A stretch of DNA of 64,000 nucleotides from Fimadaptatus sp050946055 (GTDB lineage Bacteria > Bacillota > Clostridia > Christensenellales > Aristaeellaceae): the NCBI GenBank assembly GCA_050946055.1, contig JBMNUB010000006.1, positions 1 to 64,000 of the forward strand. Direction: 5' to 3'. This document shows positions 25,564-34,073 of the stretch, in pieces. Each line of letters begins with the position of its first letter. Within the stretch, counting starts at the first letter, position 1. The notes beneath the pieces were generated by a model. It saw only the letters and a program-made list of their open reading frames with translations, had not been told where the DNA came from and made no database searches. Both the position numbers and the translations under genes were made by a program.

Positions 25564-26557
25564 CTATGAGAACAGCTGGTGGCCGCGCTTTCTGAGCTGG
25601 CTGCGCAATGGCTCAAACAAGCTGGACGAGGAGATGAGCCGCGAGCTGGATAGGTCCAGCGACGAGCATCACCTAAGCTCCAACAGCGATGCCGCCGCGC
25701 TGGAGAGCGCGCAGGACGAGCGCGTGCAGCGCGGGCTGCAAAACGACCTGCTGGCATACGAGAAGCTGCGCTTCTGGCGGCGCAACAAGGGCGCGCGGCT
25801 TATGCGCTGGCTGTACAGACTGCTGGCGGTGGTGGTATGCTCATACATAATATGGATGCTGCTGGAGACCGCGTCTTATCTGCCCAGCTTCGGCAATCCC
25901 AACAACCCCGTAAACAACGAGGTCAGCCAGCGCTACATCGAAAAGGGCATGGAGGAGACCGGTGCGGTCAACATAGTGGCCGGCATGATACTGGACTACC
26001 GCGCCTTTGACACTCTGGGCGAGAGCAACGTGCTGTTCGTGGCGGCCTGCTCGGTGCTGATACTGCTGCGCATATCCTCGGACAAGAACGACCGCTCGGC
26101 GCAGCTGGAGATGGAAGCCGACGACCGCATGTACGAGCCCAAGAACGACAGCATACTGCAAAAGAGCGCCGTATTCCTTACGCCGCTGATACTGATGTTC
26201 GGCATATATGTGATACTAAACGGCCACATATCCCCCGGCGGCGGCTTCTCGGGCGGCGCGGTTATGGGCGCGGGGCTGATACTGTACCTGAACGCATTCG
26301 GCTTTAAGAAGACCGAGCGTTTCTTCACGTTCAAGACCTTCCGCACGGTGTCGCTGTGCGCGCTGACCTTCTACGCCGTGTCCAAGACGTACAGCTTCTT
26401 TACGGGCGCCAATCACCTGGAGAGCATCATAACGCCCGGCACGCCCGGCAAGATATTCTCGGCGGGACTGATACCGTATCTGAACATAGCAGTGGGCCTT
26501 GTGGTGTGCTGCACCATGTACGCCTTCTACACGCTTTTCCGCAAGGGGGATATGTAA
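25544..26557 (+). CDS. fused MbhE-like and MrpB-like antiporter subunit
   Basis: 337 residues. Residues 1-85 are a soluble, charged extension not found in either family (RELDRSSDEHHLSSNSDAAA). Residues about 90-170 give an MbhE-like unit with IVAGMILDYRAFDTLGESNV, and residues about 205-337 give an MrpB unit with ILNGHISPGGGFSGGAVMGA. GTG start at 25544, overlapping the previous gene by 20 bp after GGGAGGCGAGAAAC. The fusion ties the two modules that contact each other in known Mrp structures. The N-terminal extension is the odd part. Confidence 0.85.
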   Translation: MAKIRNDYENSWWPRFLSWLRNGSNKLDEEMSRELDRSSDEHHLSSNSDAAALESAQDERVQRGLQNDLLAYEKLRFWRRNKGARLMRWLYRLLAVVVCSYIIWMLLETASYLPSFGNPNNPVNNEVSQRYIEKGMEETGAVNIVAGMILDYRAFDTLGESNVLFVAACSVLILLRISSDKNDRSAQLEMEADDRMYEPKNDSILQKSAVFLTPLILMFGIYVILNGHISPGGGFSGGAVMGAGLILYLNAFGFKKTERFFTFKTFRTVSLCALTFYAVSKTYSFFTGANHLESIITPGTPGKIFSAGLIPYLNIAVGLVVCCTMYAFYTLFRKGDM

Positions 26558-26923
26558 ATGAACTTTTCCAACTATGAGGAGATAGCCGCGATGGTGCTGT
26601 TCGGCATAGGCTTTACAACGCTTCTGCTGGACCGCAACATGATAAAGAAGATAATAGCCTTCTCCATGACCGACGGCGCCATATACCTCTTTCTGGCCGC
26701 AAAGGGCTACATATCGGGGCGCGCCGCGCCCATAGTCGTGGACGGGGTCACGTCCATGGAGGCATACATAAACCCAATACCGGCCGGACTTGTGCTGACC
26801 GGCATAGTCGTAAGCGTGGCATGCAGCGCGGTAATGCTGGCGCTCACCGTGCGCCTGTACCGCAGGTATCACACGCTGGACATAGACGAGATCACCGCCC
26901 GCGCGCGCAAGGAGGTGAAGTGA
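26558..26923 (+). CDS. mnhC: Mrp/Mnh antiporter subunit C (NuoK-like)
   Basis: 121 residues, three helices related to NuoK: LFGIGFTTLLLDRNMIKKII, AFSMTDGAIYLFLAAKGYI and PIPAGLVLTGIVVSVACSAV. These include the conserved NPxPQALVLTAIVI-like stretch in variant form. Its start directly follows the stop of the MrpB fusion. Confidence 0.92.
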   Translation: MNFSNYEEIAAMVLFGIGFTTLLLDRNMIKKIIAFSMTDGAIYLFLAAKGYISGRAAPIVVDGVTSMEAYINPIPAGLVLTGIVVSVACSAVMLALTVRLYRRYHTLDIDEITARARKEVK

Positions 26924-26926
26924 CCG

Positions 26927-28426
26927 ATGGCGCTATGGCAATCGATACCGTTTGCCTGCATACTGCTGCCGCTGGGTTCGGCGGCCATGACAAGCGTGCT
27001 AAAGGGCCGCGCCGCGCGTCACTGGACCTTCTTCGTGATGGCGGTAGAGGTCGTGCTCAGCACGGCGTTCATGTTCCTCATGGCGAGCTTTGACGGCAGC
27101 TATACCTACATGATGGGTCACTTCCCCGCGCCCTGGGGCAATGAGATACGCGCAGGCCGTCTGGAGGCCATAACCGCGCACTTCTTCAGCCTGATAATGC
27201 TGCTGTCGCTGCTGGGCGGCCTAAAGAAGATAGACGAGCACATACTGGCCGACAAGACCAGCCTGTATTACGTAATGCTGCTGCTGCTCACATCGGCGCT
27301 GATGGCGCAGGTATACACAAACGACATATTCACGGCATACGTGTTCGTGGAGATAATGACGCTTTCGGCCTGCTCGCTGATATCGGCGCGCTCCACCGGG
27401 CGCACGCTGGTCGCCTCTACGCGGTACATGATAATGAACCTGCTGGGCTCGGCGCTGTTCCTGCTGGGGATAATACTGCTCTACGACCTGACAGGCCATC
27501 TGCTGATGAGCAACATGAAGGAGGCCGTGGCAGGGCTGGCCGCGACGGGCGCGTATCACAAGCCGCTGACCGTGGTCGTGGCGCTTATATCGATAGGGCT
27601 TTCGATAAAGAGCGCGCTGTTCCCCTTCCACACCTGGGTGCCGGATGCATACGGCTACTCCACGCCCACATCGTCCGCGGTGCTGTCCTCGCTGGTCAGC
27701 AAGGGATACATATTCCTGCTGATAAAGATAATGTACCGCGTGATAGGTCTGGACGTAATCGTGTCCACCGGCATAAACAACGTGCTGTTCATGTTCGCGA
27801 TAGTGGGCATGGTGATGGGCTCTGTCTCGGCGATACGCCAAAACGACATACGCCGCATGATAGCGTTCTCGTCGGTGGCGCAGATAGGCTACATATTCAT
27901 GGGCATGGGCATGGGCACGCATGCGGGCATGGTCGCGGCCATGTTCCACATGTTCTCGCACGCCGTGTGCAAAGCCATGCTGTTTCTGGCGGCGGGTGGA
28001 CTTGCCGACGCTTCGGGCAACAGCAAGCAGTTCCGCGATCTGCGCGGCTCGGGCTTCCGCAGTCCCATAGCGGGCGTAGCCTTCACGATAGGCGCGCTCT
28101 CGATGGTGGGCTTCCCCTTCCTGGGCGGATTTTGCAGCAAGCTGAACTTCGCCATGGCCGCAATGGAGCTTGACGGCATGCAGATGATGCTGGCGCTGCT
28201 GGTGCTGGCTATATCCACCGGTCTTAACACGGTATACTTCCTAAAGACGGTGATAACGCTCTACCGCAAGCCGCTGGATAATGCCGATTATCCCGTGGCG
28301 CGTGGCCGCAGAGGCTTCTGCTTCAATGCGTCGCTGGTGGGCTTTTCCGCAGTTAATGTCGCGCTGGGACTGTTTGCGCAGTCTATAAACGGCGCCATAA
28401 GCGCGGGTCTTAACATGTTCGGCTGA
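26927..28426 (+). CDS. mnhD: Mrp/Mnh antiporter subunit D, first ND-type paralogue
   Basis: 499 residues, about 14 helices, member of the NuoL/M/N antiporter-like family that moves protons or Na+. Helix 5 Glu (FVEIMTLSACSL), helix 7 Lys (IGLSIKSALFPFHTWVPDA) and helix 8 Lys (SSLVSKGYIFLLIK) are all present, so the channel appears functional. Second half contains AVCKAMLFLAAGGLADASGN. All 13 Ile codons in the first ~190 codons are ATA. AAGGAGGTGAAGTGACCG precedes the ATG. Confidence 0.92.
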   Translation: MALWQSIPFACILLPLGSAAMTSVLKGRAARHWTFFVMAVEVVLSTAFMFLMASFDGSYTYMMGHFPAPWGNEIRAGRLEAITAHFFSLIMLLSLLGGLKKIDEHILADKTSLYYVMLLLLTSALMAQVYTNDIFTAYVFVEIMTLSACSLISARSTGRTLVASTRYMIMNLLGSALFLLGIILLYDLTGHLLMSNMKEAVAGLAATGAYHKPLTVVVALISIGLSIKSALFPFHTWVPDAYGYSTPTSSAVLSSLVSKGYIFLLIKIMYRVIGLDVIVSTGINNVLFMFAIVGMVMGSVSAIRQNDIRRMIAFSSVAQIGYIFMGMGMGTHAGMVAAMFHMFSHAVCKAMLFLAAGGLADASGNSKQFRDLRGSGFRSPIAGVAFTIGALSMVGFPFLGGFCSKLNFAMAAMELDGMQMMLALLVLAISTGLNTVYFLKTVITLYRKPLDNADYPVARGRRGFCFNASLVGFSAVNVALGLFAQSINGAISAGLNMFG

Positions 28427-28446
28427 TTCAAGGAGGTTGCGAGGAT

Positions 28447-29940
28447 ATGAGTCCTATATATATGCTCACGCCGGTGCTGCTGCCCATGCTGGCGGGCGCG
28501 GCCACGGCGCTCATAAAGGGCGACGGCGAAGGGCGCAGGCGCGTCCGCAACGCGATAATGATGGCTGCGCTGATCGCCGTATGCGCGGCGATACTGCCCA
28601 TACTGTTTGGCAGCGACATGGAGCTTACGCTGTTCACGCTGTCCGATAAGCTGCCCATAAAGCTGCGCGCAGATATTACCGGCAAGGTGTTTTCGGCGCT
28701 GATATGCCTCATATGGACAATGGCCGGGCTGTATTCGGTGGGATACATGAAGCACGAGCAGAATCACGGGCGCTTCTGCACGCTGTATCTTTTAACGCTT
28801 GGCGTACTAATGGCGCTGAGCTTTGCCGGAACCATCGTCACGTTCTACATGCTGTTTGAGTGCATGACGCTGCTCACATTCCCGCTGGTCATGCACTCTA
28901 TGAAGCGTGACGCAGTGGCCGCAGGCATAAAGTACCTGATATACTCGATAGTGGGCGCATCGCTTGTGCTGATGGGCGTGTTCATGCTCAGCCCCTATGT
29001 CAGCACTTTCGACTTCGTGCCGGGCGGCGTGCTGGACGCGGAGAAGCTGGCGGGGCATGGCACTGCCGTGCTGATAGCGGCCTTACTGATGCTGGTGGGC
29101 TTCGGCGCTAAGGCGGGCATGTTCCCGCTGCACGGCTGGCTGCCCACGGCGCATCCCGCTGCCCCCTCGCCTGCCAGCGCGGTGCTGTCGGGCATAATAA
29201 CCAAGGCGGGCGTACTGGGCGCGCTGAGGGTGATCTACTTCTTCGTGGGCGCGGACACGCTGCGCGGCAGCTGGGTGCAGACCGCGTTCATGTCGCTTGC
29301 GCTGTTCACGGTGTTCATGGGCTCTATGCTGGCCTATCGCGAGAAGCTGCTCAAGAAGCGCCTCGCCTACTCCTCGGTCAGTCAGGTGAGCTATGTGATG
29401 TTTGGCCTTAGCACGCTCAACCCCATAGGGCTTACCGGCGCGCTGCTGCACGTAGTCTGCCATGCGCTGATAAAGGACGTGCTGTTCATGTCGGCGGGCG
29501 CGGTGATAGAGCGCACCGGCGCTACGCGCGTGGACGAGCTGGACGGCGTGGGCAAGCGCATGCCCGTTACCATGTGGTGCTTTACGCTGGCCTCGGTGGG
29601 ACTGGTGGGCATACCGCCCTGCATGGGCTTCATAAGCAAGTGGTATCTGGCGCAGGGCGCGCTGAACATGACGGGCGTAGCAAGCTCGTTTAGCTGGCTG
29701 GCACCGGCGGTGCTGCTGGTGAGCGCGCTGCTGACGGCGGGGTATCTGCTGCCCATAAGCACGCACGGCTTCTTCCCGCCGCGCGATGCCGAGGGTGCCA
29801 AGGCAAGCTATGATAACTGCGAAGCCTCCGCTTCCATGCTCACACCCATGATCGTACTCACGGCGCTGTCGATAGCGCTGGGCGCTATGCCCGGCGGGCT
29901 GATAGCGCTGCTGGAGCGCCTGATAGGCGCGCTCATGTAA
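28447..29940 (+). CDS. ND-type antiporter subunit, second paralogue
   Basis: 497 residues, NuoM/MrpD-like. Helix 5 Glu (MLFECMTLLTFPLVMH), helix 7 Lys (VGFGAKAGMFPLHGWLPTAH) and helix 8 Lys (SGIITKAGVLGALRVI) present. AAGGAGGTTGCGAGGAT upstream. Lies 20 bp after the first paralogue in the same operon. Standard Mrp operons carry one MrpD and one MrpA; this is an extra pump-like module. Confidence 0.9.
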   Translation: MSPIYMLTPVLLPMLAGAATALIKGDGEGRRRVRNAIMMAALIAVCAAILPILFGSDMELTLFTLSDKLPIKLRADITGKVFSALICLIWTMAGLYSVGYMKHEQNHGRFCTLYLLTLGVLMALSFAGTIVTFYMLFECMTLLTFPLVMHSMKRDAVAAGIKYLIYSIVGASLVLMGVFMLSPYVSTFDFVPGGVLDAEKLAGHGTAVLIAALLMLVGFGAKAGMFPLHGWLPTAHPAAPSPASAVLSGIITKAGVLGALRVIYFFVGADTLRGSWVQTAFMSLALFTVFMGSMLAYREKLLKKRLAYSSVSQVSYVMFGLSTLNPIGLTGALLHVVCHALIKDVLFMSAGAVIERTGATRVDELDGVGKRMPVTMWCFTLASVGLVGIPPCMGFISKWYLAQGALNMTGVASSFSWLAPAVLLVSALLTAGYLLPISTHGFFPPRDAEGAKASYDNCEASASMLTPMIVLTALSIALGAMPGGLIALLERLIGALM

Positions 29941-29958
29941 GAAAGCGAGGCGCTTGAT

Positions 29959-31416
29959 ATGCTGATATACATAGCGCTGGCGCTGCCCATAATCGCGGGC
30001 GCGCTGACGCCGCTGTTTCGCTTCAAGACCATGCGGGCGCGCGGCATATATGTTGAGTCGGTGGTGCTGGCCACATCGGCGCTGGTGGCGGCGCTGCTGA
30101 TCGGGCGCAATGGCGAGAGGTTCGACCTGTACACGATAATGGACGGAATGACGCTCTCCTTCCGCGTGGACGGCATGGGCGGCGCGTTTGCCGGGCTGCT
30201 GGCGGTGCTGTGGCCGCTGGCCACGCTGTACGCGCTGGAATACATGACGCACGAGGAGCGGCCTGACTCGTTCTTTGCGTTCTACACCATATCGTACGGC
30301 GTGACGCTGGCGGCAGCGCTGGCGGCCAACATGTTCACCATGTACGTGTTCTTCGAGTGCCTGACGCTTGCCACGCTGCCGCTGGTCACGCACAAGCGCG
30401 ACGCGGCATCGATACACGCCGGACGCAAGTACGTATACTTCTCCATAAGCGGCGCGGCGCTGGGCTTCATAGCGCTGGTGTTCATGCTCACTTATGGCCG
30501 CACCACCGACTTTACGCTGGGCGGCGTGCTGGATGCCGAGCGCATAGTGGGCAAAGAGGGGCTGCTGCGCTTCGTATTCCTGCTGGCGTTCATAGGCTTT
30601 GGCACCAAGGCGGCGGTGTTCCCGATGTACGCATGGTTACCTGCGGCCTCGGTCGCGCCCACGCCGGTCACGGCGCTGCTGCACGCGGTCGCGGTCGTGA
30701 ACACCGGTGCATTTGCGGTGCTAAGGCTGATATACTACTCCTTCGGCGCGCAGTTCCTGTATGGCACGCTGGCGCAGAGCATCGCGCTGGGGCTGTGCTG
30801 CTTTACGATAGTGTTCGGCTCGGTTATGGCGGTGCGCGAGCAGCACATAAAGCGCCGCCTCGCCTACTCCACCGTGTCCAACCTGTCCTACATGCTGATG
30901 GGCGCGTGCCTTATGACTGCGGACGGCATGACGGGCAGCGTAAACCATCTGCTCTATCACGGCGTGATGAAGATAACGCTGTTCTGCTGCGCGGGCGCCA
31001 TAATCGTCAAGAGCGGCCGCGAGTACGTGCAGGACATGCGCGGCATGAGCCGGGCAATGCCCTTCACCTGCGCGGTGTTCATGCTGGGCAGCATAGCGCT
31101 GACCGGCATACCGCCGCTGTGCGGCTTTGTGAGCAAGTGGAACCTGCTCACGGCGGCGGCAGCGACCGGCCTGCCCATGGGCTATGTGGCGATAGCGGCG
31201 CTGATAATCTCGGCGGTGCTGACCGCGCTGTACCTGTTCACCATAGCCGCGCCCATGTACTTTAGCCCGCTGAGCGGCGACATGGCGCGCTGCGATCCCG
31301 GCTGGCGCATGAAGCTGCCGCTGGCGCTGATGAGCGTGGGCATGGTGCTGCTGGGCATATTCTCGCAGCCCGTAGTCGAGTTCCTGCGCGGCGTGGCCGC
31401 CGGGCTGATATACTGA
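29959..31416 (+). CDS. ND-type antiporter subunit, third paralogue, helix 8 Lys replaced
   Basis: 485 residues, MrpD-like. Helix 5 Glu (VFFECLTLATLPLVTHKRDA) and helix 7 Lys (GFGTKAAVFPMYAWLPAASV) are kept. However the usual His after the helix 7 Lys is Tyr (FPMYAWLP), the LPxAH/P pattern is LPAASVAP, and the helix 8 Lys is Asn (HAVAVVNTGAFAVLRLI). Proton transfer through this subunit may differ or be lost. Weak GCGAGG ribosome site. Confidence 0.88.
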   Translation: MLIYIALALPIIAGALTPLFRFKTMRARGIYVESVVLATSALVAALLIGRNGERFDLYTIMDGMTLSFRVDGMGGAFAGLLAVLWPLATLYALEYMTHEERPDSFFAFYTISYGVTLAAALAANMFTMYVFFECLTLATLPLVTHKRDAASIHAGRKYVYFSISGAALGFIALVFMLTYGRTTDFTLGGVLDAERIVGKEGLLRFVFLLAFIGFGTKAAVFPMYAWLPAASVAPTPVTALLHAVAVVNTGAFAVLRLIYYSFGAQFLYGTLAQSIALGLCCFTIVFGSVMAVREQHIKRRLAYSTVSNLSYMLMGACLMTADGMTGSVNHLLYHGVMKITLFCCAGAIIVKSGREYVQDMRGMSRAMPFTCAVFMLGSIALTGIPPLCGFVSKWNLLTAAAATGLPMGYVAIAALIISAVLTALYLFTIAAPMYFSPLSGDMARCDPGWRMKLPLALMSVGMVLLGIFSQPVVEFLRGVAAGLIY

Positions 31417-31428
31417 GGAGGGCTGGAT

Positions 31429-33540
31429 ATGATGCTTATACCGATAGTATGCTTCGGCCCGATGATAATGGCGACGCTGTGCTATGCGCTGGGCCGCAAG
31501 AGCGATGCGCTGCGCGACGGGCTGGCTCTGGCGGTGAACGTGGCAGTGCTGGCGCTGTGCGCGCTGCTGGCCATAAACGGCGGCGAGTTTGCGTGGCCGG
31601 GCTTCTGCGGGCTGGGGCTTAATATGCGCGCGGACGGATTCCGCGGGCTGTATGCCCTGATTGCCGCGTTTATGTGGACTATGACCACGCTGTTCTCGCG
31701 CCAGTATCTCAACGGCGAACACGGGCGCGGGCGCTATTGCTTCTTTAACCTTATGACGCTGGGCGCGACGCTGGGCGTGTTCCTGTCCAACGACCTGTAC
31801 TCCACATTCATATTCTTCGAGATAATGTCGCTGACCAGCTATGCGTGGGTGGCGCACGAGCAGAACGCGGGTGCGCTGCGCGCCGCAGGCACGTATCTTG
31901 CGGTGGCGGTGATAGGCGGTCTATGCACGCTGATGGGTCTGTTCATGCTCTATCATGAGCTTGGCACGCTGTCCTTTGAAGCGCTGCGCACGGCGGTCAA
32001 GACCCATGCGGGCGACATAACCGTGCCTGTGTGGCTGACGCTTGCGGGCTTTGCCGCCAAGGCGGGCCTGTTCCCACTGCACATATGGCTACCCAAGGCG
32101 CATCCTGTCGCTCCCGCCCCCGCTTCAGCGCTGCTCTCAGGCATACTGACCAAGAGCGGCATATTCGGCCTGATAGTGATATGCACCTACATAATGCCCG
32201 GCAATGCGGCGTTTGGCAATGCATTGCTGGTGCTGGGTGCAATAACCATGTTTCTGGGCGCGGTGCTGGCGCTGTTCGCAGTCGATCTCAAGCGCGTGCT
32301 GGCCTGTTCATCGATGAGCCAGATAGGGTTCATAGTGGTGGGCCTGTCGTTCATGGTGCTGCTGGGCGAGGAAGGCTCACTGGCGGCATACGGCGCATCG
32401 CTGCACATGGTCAACCATTCGCTGATAAAGCTGGTGCTGTTCATGTCGGCGGGCGCGGTGTTCATGAACCTGCACGCGCTGAACCTCAACGATATACGCG
32501 GCTTTGGCCGGGGCAAGCCCATACTGCACGCGGTGTTCCTGCTGGGCGCGCTGTCGCTGGGCTGCATACCGCCGCTGGGCAGCGGCTACATAAGCAAGAG
32601 CCTGCTGCACGAGAGCATACTGGAATACATCGCCGAGCTGACGCACGAGGGTATTGGCGCGGGCGCATATCGCTTTGTCGAGGCGCTGTTCATGACGAGC
32701 GGCGGTCTTACCATAGCGTACATGACCAAGCTGTACATATGCCTGTTCTGGCAAAAGCACCCCACCCGTCAGGCCGAGTTCGACGGCATGAACGGGCGCT
32801 ACCTCACGCGCACCAGCGCGTTTGCGCTCATGGCAAGCGCCGTGCTGCTGCCGCTGATGGGCGCGCTGCCCGGGCTTATAATGAGCCCGATAGGCGCGCG
32901 CTGCGCGGGCTTCATGGGGCAGGCGCCCATAGCCGCGCCCATCGCCTACTTCTCATGGGAAAACCTCAAGGGCGCGCTGATAAGCATGGCAATAGGCGCG
33001 GCGGCATATCTGCTGATAGTGAGGCTGCTGCTCACCCATCGCGAAGGCAAGCTGCGCACATACGCCGACCGCTGGCCCAAGTGGCTGGACTTGGAGAACT
33101 CGCTGTATCGCCCGGTGCTGGGCATTGCGGCGCGCTCGATAGGCTTTGTGACGCAGGTGATTGCCGATCTGCCCGAGATACTGTGGCCGTGCCTTGTGCA
33201 GTGCGCCACGTTCACGGCGCGGTTTGTAGGCGAACTGCCCGAGCGCATAGTGCTGCTGGCACACTCCACAATATTCCGCAAGCGGCAGAAGCGCGGCTCC
33301 GTGCCAGTCGGCAACCGCTTCACGTACACACTTGGCTGCGCGCTGAACAGGATATCGCGCGCGCTGAACGCCACGCTGATGCGCCGCCGCCCGCTGCGCA
33401 CCGACCACGAATACGCGCTGGCTGAGTTCTGGAATGCGCTCAATCAGAGTGGCCGCCGTGCGTTTGGCTCGGTATCGTTTGGACTGCTGCTGCTCTGTAT
33501 AGGACTGTACATAACCTGCGCGTATCTGCTGATGCATTGA
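31429..33540 (+). CDS. large ND-type antiporter subunit (MrpA/NuoL-like) with C-terminal extension
   Basis: 703 residues. The first ~510 form the 14-helix antiporter core with helix 5 Glu (FIFFEIMSLTSYAWVAHEQN), helix 7 Lys (AGFAAKAGLFPLHIWLPKAH) and helix 8 Lys (SGILTKSGIFGLIVI). The remaining ~190 residues contain an amphipathic stretch and a final helix (SVSFGLLLLCIGLYITCAYL), reminiscent of the NuoL lateral arm; they do not match the MbhD/MbhE domains of Bacillus MrpA, which are separate genes here. AGGAGGGCTGGAT upstream. Last gene of the operon. Confidence 0.88.
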   Translation: MMLIPIVCFGPMIMATLCYALGRKSDALRDGLALAVNVAVLALCALLAINGGEFAWPGFCGLGLNMRADGFRGLYALIAAFMWTMTTLFSRQYLNGEHGRGRYCFFNLMTLGATLGVFLSNDLYSTFIFFEIMSLTSYAWVAHEQNAGALRAAGTYLAVAVIGGLCTLMGLFMLYHELGTLSFEALRTAVKTHAGDITVPVWLTLAGFAAKAGLFPLHIWLPKAHPVAPAPASALLSGILTKSGIFGLIVICTYIMPGNAAFGNALLVLGAITMFLGAVLALFAVDLKRVLACSSMSQIGFIVVGLSFMVLLGEEGSLAAYGASLHMVNHSLIKLVLFMSAGAVFMNLHALNLNDIRGFGRGKPILHAVFLLGALSLGCIPPLGSGYISKSLLHESILEYIAELTHEGIGAGAYRFVEALFMTSGGLTIAYMTKLYICLFWQKHPTRQAEFDGMNGRYLTRTSAFALMASAVLLPLMGALPGLIMSPIGARCAGFMGQAPIAAPIAYFSWENLKGALISMAIGAAAYLLIVRLLLTHREGKLRTYADRWPKWLDLENSLYRPVLGIAARSIGFVTQVIADLPEILWPCLVQCATFTARFVGELPERIVLLAHSTIFRKRQKRGSVPVGNRFTYTLGCALNRISRALNATLMRRRPLRTDHEYALAEFWNALNQSGRRAFGSVSFGLLLLCIGLYITCAYLLMH

Positions 33541-33560
33541 TGATATCGCGCCATATGACA

Positions 33561-33606
33561 ATCGCGCGGAAGCTCCTCATCGGGATGCTTCCGCGCGATG
33601 TTTTTG
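33561..33606 (+). terminator. intrinsic terminator of the antiporter operon
   Basis: Perfect 13-bp stem ATCGCGCGGAAGC / GCTTCCGCGCGAT followed by GTTTTTG, 20 bp past the last stop. Confidence 0.88.
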
Positions 33607-34073
33607 TTTGTGGATGTGGACGCCGCTCGCATGACACCGGCCTTACGCAAAACATAGGCTATATGTTGCCATGTGAGCGCGACACCGCTTTGAGCGGGAT
33701 AACGCCCGGCGGCACTCGGTGACATCTCCCCCACCAAATGGGGATTGAAGATATTGCCACGCGGCCGCGCCGCATTCTGTTTAAAGAACGCGATGTCACG
33801 CCGTTTCCTGCCTTCCGCAAAAGGGAATGTGGAGCGTGAGCGATGGAACGGCTCCCCCGGATATCGTATGGCCGCTTCAAGGGGAACGGGGTTGTACTGG
33901 CACAAGTAAAGCTGCTTGCATGCGCGGGGTAATCCATCTGGCGCTCGCGTAGCCGGTTCTCTTTCAGGCGAGCCTAAGAGCTGCCCGCAGCCGCCTTCTG
34001 CTTTAAGGGGCATTTCGCGCCAATTTTCGCTGAATGCGCGGCACGCTGCGCCATCCCCTGCTCTGCGCAGCAA
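33607..34073. other. intergenic region, probably an old dispersed repeat of a second type
   Basis: No gene with a credible start. It is rich in short inverted pieces (CTCCCCCACCAAATGGGG, GGAACGGCTCCCCC) like the intergenic repeats common in gut Clostridia that give false open frames; a long minus-strand frame over it has such a low-complexity, Arg-rich look. It does not match the 249-bp family. Only one copy is in the window, so repeat status is inference. Confidence 0.35.

Noticed and set aside
33444..34073. A 209-codon minus-strand frame overlapping the antiporter terminator
   Set aside because: It overlaps the end of a real gene and a terminator, and its composition is that of false frames over intergenic repeats.
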